This document shows, in pieces, positions 42,668 to 48,255 of a DNA stretch of 48,255 bases. Source of the DNA: an uncultured Porphyromonadaceae bacterium (GTDB lineage Bacteria; Bacteroidota; Bacteroidia; Bacteroidales; Muribaculaceae). A model generated the notes under the pieces. It was given only the letters and a program-made list of their open reading frames with translations. It was not told where the DNA came from and did no database searches. The first letter of the stretch is position 1. Every line of letters starts with the position of its first letter. The position numbers were made by a program, and so were the translations under genes. The stretch lies in assembly GCA_947575235.1 (NCBI GenBank), contig CANPMT010000013.1, positions 1-48,255 on the forward strand. Direction: 5' to 3'.

Positions 42668-43786
42668 TCATTCGGCCTCGTTACCTGCAAATTCCATCAG
42701 GTAGGCTTTGATGAAGGCGTCGATGTCGCCGTCCATCACGCCGTTGACGTCGCTGGTCTGGTAGTTGGTGCGGTGGTCTTTCACGCGGCGGTCGTCGAAG
42801 ACGTAGCTGCGTATCTGGCTGCCCCACTCTATCTTCTTCTTCCCGGCCTCTATCTTGGCCTGCTCCTCCATGCGGTGGTTGAGCTCTTTCTCGTAGAGTA
42901 TCGACTTGAGCTGACGCATGGCGTTCTCTTTATTCTTGGGCTGGTCGCGGGTCTCGGTGTTCTCGATGAGTATCTCCTCCTCCTCGCCGGTGTAGGGGTC
43001 TTTGTACTGGTAGCGCAGACGTACGCCTGACTCTACCTTGTTGACGTTCTGACCGCCGGCGCCTCCTGAACGGAAGGTATCCCATGACACGCGGGCTGTC
43101 TCGACGTTGATCTCGATGGTGTCGTCGACCAAGGGGGTGACGAATACCGAGGCGAAGGAGGTCATGCGCTTACCCTGGGCGTTGTAGGGGCTTACGCGCA
43201 CAAGGCGGTGGACGCCGTTCTCGCTCTTCAGGAAGCCGTAGGCGTAGTCACCCTCGATGTTGATGGTGACCGACTTTATGCCGGCGTCGTCACCTTCGAG
43301 CAGCTGCGCTATGGAGGTCTTGTAGCCATGTTTCTCGGCGTAGCGGAGATAGAGGCGCATGAGCATCTGGGCCCAGTCCTGGCTCTCGGTGCCTCCGGCA
43401 CCGGAGTTGATCTTGAGCACCACGCCGAGCTTGTCCTCCTCGCGGCGCAGCATATTGCGCAGCTCGAGTTTCTCGAGGGTCTCGACTACGGCGGCATATT
43501 GCGCGTCGACCTCCTCCTCGGTCACTAATTCCTCTTTCACGAAATCGAAGGCGAGCTGCAGCTCCTCCACCTGTTTCTCGAGCTCGGTGTAGGAGTCGAT
43601 CCAGAAATGGAGTTCCTTGATCTTGCGCATCTGGGCCTCGGCTTTCTCGCGGTCTTCCCAGAAGTCGGCAACATGTGTGCGCAGTTCCTCCTCCTCTACC
43701 TCGATCTTCTTGTTGTCGATGTCGAGGTAGCGTTTCAAGGCTTGCTGGCGTTCAGCTGCCTCTTTTAATTGGTCCTGTGTTATCAT
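42668..43786 (-). CDS. prfB: peptide chain release factor 2
   Basis: 372 residues from ATG 43786 (MITQDQLKEAAERQ). RF2 recognises UAA and UGA and releases the finished peptide. The catalytic GGQ lies in RSGGAGGQNVNKVES. The codon-recognition loop reads SPYNAQGKRMTSF, with SPY where E. coli has SPF; similar loops are usual in Bacteroidota. The region equivalent to the E. coli programmed frameshift (RYLDIDNKK) is in frame with no UGA, so autoregulation by frameshifting is absent. An upstream ATG at 43867 is rejected because it translates a tandem repeat. Confidence 0.96.
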   Translation of the reverse strand: MITQDQLKEAAERQQALKRYLDIDNKKIEVEEEELRTHVADFWEDREKAEAQMRKIKELHFWIDSYTELEKQVEELQLAFDFVKEELVTEEEVDAQYAAVVETLEKLELRNMLRREEDKLGVVLKINSGAGGTESQDWAQMLMRLYLRYAEKHGYKTSIAQLLEGDDAGIKSVTINIEGDYAYGFLKSENGVHRLVRVSPYNAQGKRMTSFASVFVTPLVDDTIEINVETARVSWDTFRSGGAGGQNVNKVESGVRLRYQYKDPYTGEEEEILIENTETRDQPKNKENAMRQLKSILYEKELNHRMEEQAKIEAGKKKIEWGSQIRSYVFDDRRVKDHRTNYQTSDVNGVMDGDIDAFIKAYLMEFAGNEAE

Positions 43787-43809
43787 TGTTTTAATTTTGT
43801 TTTTTTCCG

Positions 43810-43854
43810 GTGTTCGCGGTGTTTGCGGTGTTCGCGGTGTTCGGGATGTTCGCG
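43810..43854. repeat. 9-bp tandem repeat, five units, upstream of prfB
   Basis: Units based on GTGTTCGCG: one at 43810, then variants at 43819, 43828, 43837 and 43846. It directly abuts the palindromic element and fills the leader region of prfB. Confidence 0.9.
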
Positions 43855-43881
43855 GTGGACGCGCCACGGCGCGTCCCTACA
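43855..43881 (-). repeat. REP-like palindromic element, copy 1
   Basis: 27 bp. Read on the minus strand it begins TGTAGGGACGCGCC and ends GGCGCGTCCAC; the arms 43857-43865 and 43868-43876 pair perfectly. It matches copy 2 at 48220-48246 at 26 of 27 positions in the opposite orientation. Intergenic between the acyl-CoA ligase and prfB. Confidence 0.88.
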
Positions 43882-43891
43882 GCGTATCGCG

Positions 43892-45706
43892 TTATTCGTA
43901 CATCGCTTCGATTTCGGCGGCGTAGCGCTTCGCTACTACGGGGCGGCGAACTTTCATGGTGTTGGTGACCTCGCCGTTCATGATGGAGAAGTGATGCGGC
44001 AGAAGGGTGATGCGCTTGATCTGCTCGTAGCTGGCAAGGTCGCGCTGCACCTCGTTGATCTGCGACATTACAAATTCTACCACCTCGGGTCGCGATACGA
44101 ATTTCTCCGTGTCAGTGTAGTCGATACCTTTCCCGTCGGCCCAGCGGCGCAGCTGCGAGAGGTTGGGCACGATGAGGGCGGTTACGAATTTCCGGCGGTC
44201 GCCTATAACGGCTGCCTCGTCGATGTATTTGTTCTCGGCCAGACGGCTCTCAAGCATCTGGGGGGCTATGTATTTGCCGTTGGAGGTCTTGAAGAGGTCT
44301 TTGACACGCTCGGTGAGCACGAGGGCGCCGTTCTTGGTGAAGTAGCCGGCATCGCCGGTGCGGAAGTAGCCGTCGTCGGTGAAGGCGGCGGCGTTGGCAT
44401 CGGGGTTGCGGTAGTAGCCGGGGGTGACTGTGGGGCCTTTCACGAGTATCTCGCCGTTGCGGTCAATCTTGACATCGAGCCCGGGAAGGGGTATGCCGAC
44501 GGTGCCGATCTCGTAATCCACGGGGGGATAGAAGCTGACCGTGGCGGTGGTCTCGCTCAGGCCGTAACCTATCACCACCTCTATCCCTACGGAGCGGAGG
44601 AAATCAACGATGCGGTCGCTCAACGGGGCCCCGGCGGTGGGGAACATATTGGGGTTGGGTATGCCGATGGCATGCTTGAGCTTGCTGAAGATGCGGCTGT
44701 CCCAGAACCGGTATTCCTTCTCGAGCAACCATGGAACGCGCTTGCCGAGTCGCACATAGTCGATGTTGCGGCGGTGGCCCACCCGTATGGCGTGGTTGAC
44801 CATGACGCGCTGCATGCGGCTCATGCCGGCTATCTTCTCCTTGACCCCGGCGTAGACCTTCTCCCAGAACCGTGGCACACAGCACATTATGTTGGGGTGG
44901 ACGGTGTGGATGGTGTCCTGGATGATGCGCGGGTCGTAGTTGACGGCTATGGCTATGCCGCGGGTGAGGCAGAAGAAGCTCCAGGCCTTCTCCAGGATGT
45001 GGCTCATGGGGAGGAAGGCCATGGAGAGGTCTTTGTCGCTCACCTGGTGCAGCAGTTTGAGGTGCATGTCGATGGCGGCGTCGTAGTTGGAGTGGGTTAT
45101 GGCCACACCTTTCGGCTCTCCGGTGGTGCCGGAGGTGTAGATGAGGGTGGCGAGGTCTTCGGGCAGACCCTCGGAGATGCGGCGCTCAACCTCGCGCTCC
45201 ACCTCCTCGCCCGCCTCCATGCCGAGACGCACGAAGTCGTCCCAGAGGATGGTGACGGTGTCGTCAGGCTCCACTGTGAGCCCGTCGTTCTTGAACACGA
45301 CTATCTTGCTCACGCTGCCGGGATTTCTCTTCCAGTAGCTGTAGGCCAACGGATACTGGTGGGTGTCGCCCACGAAGAGCACCTTGGCCCCTCCGTTGCC
45401 CACTATGAAGTCAAACTGCTCCTGCGACGAGCTGGAGTAGATGGGGATGGCGGCCACGCGGTTGCGGAACGCCCCCATCTCGGTGATAAGGATCTGGGGG
45501 GTGTTGGGCGAGCAGATCGCTATGGTGTCTTTCTCGATCACTCCTAACCTTACAAGGGCCTTGGCGGCCACTTTCACCTGTGCCTCAAACTCTATCCAGG
45601 ATGTCGACTGCCATTCCCCGTCTTTGCGCCAGCAGAAACGGTAGGCCTCACGGTCGCCGTAACGCCGTGCCTGAGTGGATATTATCTCTACTAATTTATT
45701 TGCCAT
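43892..45706 (-). CDS. AMP-forming long-chain fatty acid-CoA ligase
   Basis: 604 residues from ATG 45706 (MANKLVEIISTQARRYGDRE). It activates fatty acids to acyl-CoA through an acyl-adenylate. Motifs: ATP-binding P-loop LIYTSGTTGEPKGVAITHSN (about residue 185), VIGYGLSETTA, DDGYFRTGDAGYF and the C-terminal-domain lysine region VKDLFKTSNGKYIAPQMLE. Bacteroidota carry several such genes, used for lipid recycling. The longer frame from 45748 would cover the promoter and is rejected. An inverted repeat sits between its promoter and start codon. Confidence 0.93.
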   Translation of the reverse strand: MANKLVEIISTQARRYGDREAYRFCWRKDGEWQSTSWIEFEAQVKVAAKALVRLGVIEKDTIAICSPNTPQILITEMGAFRNRVAAIPIYSSSSQEQFDFIVGNGGAKVLFVGDTHQYPLAYSYWKRNPGSVSKIVVFKNDGLTVEPDDTVTILWDDFVRLGMEAGEEVEREVERRISEGLPEDLATLIYTSGTTGEPKGVAITHSNYDAAIDMHLKLLHQVSDKDLSMAFLPMSHILEKAWSFFCLTRGIAIAVNYDPRIIQDTIHTVHPNIMCCVPRFWEKVYAGVKEKIAGMSRMQRVMVNHAIRVGHRRNIDYVRLGKRVPWLLEKEYRFWDSRIFSKLKHAIGIPNPNMFPTAGAPLSDRIVDFLRSVGIEVVIGYGLSETTATVSFYPPVDYEIGTVGIPLPGLDVKIDRNGEILVKGPTVTPGYYRNPDANAAAFTDDGYFRTGDAGYFTKNGALVLTERVKDLFKTSNGKYIAPQMLESRLAENKYIDEAAVIGDRRKFVTALIVPNLSQLRRWADGKGIDYTDTEKFVSRPEVVEFVMSQINEVQRDLASYEQIKRITLLPHHFSIMNGEVTNTMKVRRPVVAKRYAAEIEAMYE

Positions 45707-45710
45707 GGTT

Positions 45711-45753
45711 GCTGTCTTTCTTATAAATAACGTGAAAGACAGCTGCAAAGTTA
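45711..45753 (-). promoter_or_regulatory. promoter with overlapping inverted repeat before the acyl-CoA ligase gene
   Basis: On the minus strand 45753-45746 is TAACTTTG (exact -7 box). Directly downstream GCTGTCTTTC (45711-45720) and GAAAGACAGC (45734-45743) form a perfect 10-bp inverted repeat with a 13-bp centre, ending 4 bp before the ATG. It covers the likely transcription start and whole leader, so it may be a repressor operator or a translation-blocking hairpin. Confidence 0.65.
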
Positions 45754-45796
45754 CTACTTTTTAATGAAAGGGGGAGCCGAGGCGGGGAAAAAGTTG

Positions 45797-46900
45797 CTAT
45801 TTATCCCCGCGCAGGGTTGAAAAGTAATAATCAAGCACGTCTTTCGCGGCTGTGAACGACGATTGCTCGTTGTTGAGCACACGTAGCTCTTTCTGCTCGA
45901 GCAGGGCGCGTACCTCGGGTATGCCGTAGAAGTGATGGCGGAGCTGCTCGTTGATGGTCTCCATCATCCAGTATTTGGCCTGCTCGTTGCGTTTGCGCTC
46001 GAAGTAGCCGGTCTTCTTGACGTAGTCGAAGTAGCGGTCGATCATATCCCACACGAGGTCGATGCCGAGCTCGTAGTAGCCGCTGTAGGTGAGCACCTCG
46101 GGCTTCCATTTGCTGGGGGAGGGGGGGAAGAGGAAGAGGGCGTTGCGGAATTGGGAGGCGGCCAACTTGGCGCGTTCCACGTTATCGCCGTCGCATTTGT
46201 TGATGACGATGCCGTCGGCCATCTCCATGATGCCGCGCTTTATACCCTGGAGCTCGTCGCCGGTGCCGGCCAACTGGATGAGGAGGAAGAAGTCGACCAT
46301 AGAGTGTACGGCTGTCTCGCTCTGCCCCACTCCCACTGTCTCGACAAAGATGGTGTCGTAGCCGGCCGCCTCGCAGAGCACGATTGTCTCGCGGGTCTTG
46401 CGGGCCACGCCGCCGAGCGAACCTGCCGAGGGGGAGGGACGTATGAAGGCGTCGGGCTGCTGCGAGAGTTTCTCCATGCGGGTCTTGTCGCCGAGGATGC
46501 TCCCTTTGGTGCGCTCGCTGCTGGGGTCGATGGCAAGCACAGCTAAGCGGTGACCCAGGCGCAGCACGTGCAGACCGAACACGTCGATCGAGGTGGATTT
46601 TCCGGCTCCGGGCACACCGGTTATGCCGATGCGGCGGGAGTTGCCGGTATATGGGAGGCATTTCTCTATCACCTCCTGGGCGAGGGCCTGGTGGCGGTCG
46701 TTGGTGCTCTCCACGAGGGTCACGGCACGGCCGAGGATACTGACGTCACCCTTCCGGATACCCTCGACGTATTCGGCGGCGGTGAGTTCCGGACGCCGCG
46801 CACGGCGTGCCGTGCGGTAGGGGTTGACGGTTGGCTGCGACGTAACTCCGGAGTTGACCTGCAGACCCTTGTATTGTTCGTGATTCTCTGGATGTTCCAT
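45797..46900 (-). CDS. meaB: methylmalonyl-CoA mutase-associated GTPase MeaB
   Basis: 367 residues. The G3E-type GTPase chaperones adenosylcobalamin loading and protection of methylmalonyl-CoA mutase, part of the succinate-propionate route of Bacteroidales. Motifs: Walker A GITGVPGAGKST (about residues 92-103), FVETVGVGQSE (G3 switch), and NKCDGDN (base recognition). A basic N-terminal segment with TARRARRPELTAAEYVEGI and the C-terminal dimerisation helix are as expected. The mutase genes are not in the window. It begins 14 bp after the DUF1573 gene and is likely co-transcribed. Confidence 0.95.
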   Translation of the reverse strand: MEHPENHEQYKGLQVNSGVTSQPTVNPYRTARRARRPELTAAEYVEGIRKGDVSILGRAVTLVESTNDRHQALAQEVIEKCLPYTGNSRRIGITGVPGAGKSTSIDVFGLHVLRLGHRLAVLAIDPSSERTKGSILGDKTRMEKLSQQPDAFIRPSPSAGSLGGVARKTRETIVLCEAAGYDTIFVETVGVGQSETAVHSMVDFFLLIQLAGTGDELQGIKRGIMEMADGIVINKCDGDNVERAKLAASQFRNALFLFPPSPSKWKPEVLTYSGYYELGIDLVWDMIDRYFDYVKKTGYFERKRNEQAKYWMMETINEQLRHHFYGIPEVRALLEQKELRVLNNEQSSFTAAKDVLDYYFSTLRGDK

Positions 46901-46914
46901 GGTTTTCTTTCAGG

Positions 46915-47637
46915 TTATTTTATGGTTGCTTTCACATGTATGGTTTTCTCTTCGGGAGAGGGGGCACGGGTGTCGGAGATGATGGTGACGGGATAGTCGA
47001 TGACACCGTCGCGCTTCTCGTCAGATGAGCGCACGTAGAAGCTGAACGTACCTATGTCGCCGGGGGCTATCTCCTTGGGGATGAGGTCGACGGTCAGGGC
47101 TTTGTCGTCGCACTTCCATCCGGGCACAATCGTGTCGGGGCTCTCGTTGTAGACGTTCATGAAGAGATGGCGGGCGTTGCCGCGCTTTATCTCGCCTGTG
47201 AGAAGGGTGTCGGAATCGAGGCGGAGCGCACCTACCTTGTGGGGGTAGCGGCTCTCAAGTGTCTCGGGTGAGCCAATGACGGTGCCTTTGATGCGGATGA
47301 CGGTCATCTCGGCGTCGTCGCCGATAAACACTTTGACGGTCTTGTCGAATTTACCCGGACGACCGGCGGGATTGTAGGTGAACGACACCACGGCTGTGTC
47401 GCCCGGCTCGATCATGTCGGTGGTGAACTTGGCTCCGGTGCAGCCGCAGCTGGGGCGCACGGTCTTGATGTAGGTGGCCTTGGGGCCGCGGTTGATGAAT
47501 CCGACGCTTCCGGTGACCGACCCGGCCGCCTCCTTGAACGAGCCGAAATCATATTCCTTTGCCAGCCATTCGATCTGGGCCATGGCCGTGAGCGACATGC
47601 AGGCAGCCATAAGGAGCAGCAATATCTGTTTCTTCAT
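46915..47637 (-). CDS. DUF1573 domain secreted protein
   Basis: 240 residues with a signal peptide (MKKQILLLLMAACMSLTAMA). The mature part starts with EYDFGSFKEAAGSVTGSVGF, then the family motif PSCGCTGAKFTTDMIEPGDT and FTYNPAGRPGKFDKTVKVFI; a second immunoglobulin-like half follows (DTLLTGEIKRGNA...). DUF1573 proteins are abundant Bacteroidota envelope proteins of unknown function, with a CxC motif that might bind metal or form a disulfide. It is a longer, two-domain paralog of the next gene. Confidence 0.88.
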   Translation of the reverse strand: MKKQILLLLMAACMSLTAMAQIEWLAKEYDFGSFKEAAGSVTGSVGFINRGPKATYIKTVRPSCGCTGAKFTTDMIEPGDTAVVSFTYNPAGRPGKFDKTVKVFIGDDAEMTVIRIKGTVIGSPETLESRYPHKVGALRLDSDTLLTGEIKRGNARHLFMNVYNESPDTIVPGWKCDDKALTVDLIPKEIAPGDIGTFSFYVRSSDEKRDGVIDYPVTIISDTRAPSPEEKTIHVKATIK

Positions 47638-47645
47638 CTCTCTGT

Positions 47646-47778
47646 ATTATCTTTTGAGTCTTCTCTCAGGTGAGTCTTCTCTCGGACTTAAGTATCTTTT
47701 GAGTTTTCTCTAAGGCTTACTTCTCTCGGGCTTAAGTATCTTTTGAGTCTTCTCTAATGTGAGTCTTCTCTCGGGCTT
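47646..47778. repeat. three 44-45-bp tandem repeats between the two DUF1573 genes
   Basis: Units at about 47646-47689, 47690-47733 and 47734-47778 share AAGTATCTTTTGAGTCTTCT and TTCTCTCGGGCTT-like halves. They fill the whole intergenic gap, and the last unit overlaps the stop codon of the 135-residue DUF1573 gene. Confidence 0.85.
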
Positions 47779-48184
47779 ACTTGGGTATGACAGTACCACG
47801 TATCTTGATGCGTACCTTCGAGGGTTTGCCATTGCATTTGATGGTGACGGTCTTGTTGAAGGCGCCGGGGCGACCCAGGGGGTTATACACCACGGTAATC
47901 TTCCCACTCTTTCCGGGAGCCACCGGCTCCTTGGGATAGGAGGGGCGGGTGCAGCCGCATTCGGCTGTAGCGTCGATCACCACCAAGTTACCTTTGCCGT
48001 CGTTGGTGAAGCTGAAGTCGCAGCTCACCGGACCGCCATCCTCGCGGATGTTGCCGAAATCGTGGATTGTCTCCGTAAATTTCATCGAGGGTTTCTCGTC
48101 GCTCTTGGCCGAGAGCCCCGACACTGCCAACAGAGCCATCGCAATCACCGCCACGCAGCTTATAATTCTCATCTTTATCTTCAT
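47777..48184 (-). CDS. DUF1573 domain secreted protein, short
   Basis: 135 residues, a single DUF1573 immunoglobulin-like domain behind a signal peptide (MKIKMRIISCVAVIAMALLAVSG). Motifs: ETIHDFGNIREDGGPVSC, then DATAECGCTRPSYPKEPVAP and VVYNPLGRPGAFNKTVTIKC, ending GTVIPK. It is co-directional with the longer paralog, from which it probably differs by domain duplication. Its stop codon lies inside the tandem repeat. Function unknown. Confidence 0.88.
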   Translation of the reverse strand: MKIKMRIISCVAVIAMALLAVSGLSAKSDEKPSMKFTETIHDFGNIREDGGPVSCDFSFTNDGKGNLVVIDATAECGCTRPSYPKEPVAPGKSGKITVVYNPLGRPGAFNKTVTIKCNGKPSKVRIKIRGTVIPK

Positions 48185-48219
48185 ATCATTTTATTTTGAC
48201 TTATTTTATATTGACGTGT

Positions 48220-48246
48220 TGTAGGGCCGCGCCGTGGCGCGTCCAC
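48220..48246 (+). repeat. REP-like palindromic element, copy 2
   Basis: 27 bp starting TGTAGGGCCGCGCC and ending GGCGCGTCCAC, 26 of 27 identical to copy 1 at 43855-43881 on the other strand. One arm position is mismatched. The window ends 9 bp later, so any adjoining 9-mer array cannot be seen. Confidence 0.88.
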
Positions 48247-48255
48247 GGGTAACGC

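Noticed and set aside
43690..43786. Programmed +1 frameshift in prfB
   Set aside because: The frame is continuous through the equivalent position (RYLDIDNKK); no CTTTGA-type site is present.
43787..43867. 27-residue N-terminal extension of prfB
   Set aside because: It only translates the 9-bp tandem repeat (Pro-Arg-Thr repeats) and part of the palindrome; RF2 normally starts at the ATG 43786.
43769..45547. 592-codon plus-strand frame opposite the acyl-CoA ligase
   Set aside because: Low-complexity Val/Gly/His/Ala translation with no domain; it is the mirror of a GC-rich real gene with strong motifs on the other strand.
45932..46546. 204-codon plus-strand frame opposite meaB
   Set aside because: Antisense shadow; MeaB motifs are all on the minus strand.
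47646..47778. CRISPR array
   Set aside because: Repeats are directly adjacent without unique spacers, and no cas genes are near.

Overview
The window is bacterial DNA from a member of the Bacteroidales, and a Muribaculaceae-like gut bacterium is plausible (inference). Four things point there. Promoter -7 boxes match the Bacteroidota TAnnTTTG pattern. Secreted proteins carry Bacteroidota-type lipoprotein signals. The backbone genes are a class III fructose-bisphosphatase, MeaB and paired DUF1573 proteins. Polysaccharide genes are of the MBOAT/SGNH, EpsG and Wzi types. No rRNA, tRNA, CRISPR array or insertion sequence was seen.

Layout. 1-490 is the 3' end of a class II fructose-bisphosphate aldolase, followed by a strong terminator. 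572-18761 is an exopolysaccharide/capsule locus. A leftward operon (promoter near 16677-16709) encodes a WecA/MraY-like phosphosugar transferase, a Wza-like exporter lipoprotein, a Wzc-like tyrosine kinase, a CpsB-like phosphatase, a flippase and an EpsG-type polymerase. Around it lie two GT4 glycosyltransferases, an MBOAT + SGNH acylation pair, an acyltransferase-3, a surface esterase, Wzi and a small lipoprotein. 23426-25747 adds a PglC-like initiating transferase, a NeuD/PglD-like acetyltransferase and a GT2 enzyme.

19315-36750 is dominated by an expanded family of TIM-barrel, glycoside-hydrolase-like proteins. They occur as two-gene modules: a short protein A (about 420 residues) followed 11-19 bp later by a long protein B (about 500 residues). 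There are three modules (19315-22076, 28107-30903, 33136-35914 reversed), two decayed copies (26141-26385 and 36194-36748) and one secreted single relative (6140-7432). B keeps a Asp-Glu-Pro motif where an acid/base is expected. Every full-length A has lost it but is otherwise strongly conserved, and neither A nor B has a signal peptide. This enzyme/pseudoenzyme pair is the best candidate for an undescribed system here. Between the modules are secreted proteins: a beta-propeller lipoprotein, an unrecognised lipoprotein, and a CotH-like protein whose reading frame is cut by a TAG codon, with its small partner.

36784-40536 is a defence/toxin island. It holds a TacT-like GNAT toxin with a 59-residue antitoxin-like partner, an SDR oxidoreductase, and an RloB/AAA-ATPase pair resembling AbiL/RloAB phage defence. 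The latter lies between two 49-bp direct repeats that copy the SDR upstream region and first codons, so it looks like an inserted cassette. 40632-48184 is high-GC backbone: fbp, prfB, an acyl-CoA ligase, meaB and two DUF1573 proteins, with palindromic and tandem repeats in the gaps.

Base composition changes sharply: about 11.5-16.7 kb and 37.7 kb onward look GC-rich apart from the RloAB cassette, while about 1.6-11.46 kb is AT-rich. This suggests a swapped serotype-type cassette inside a conserved export scaffold.
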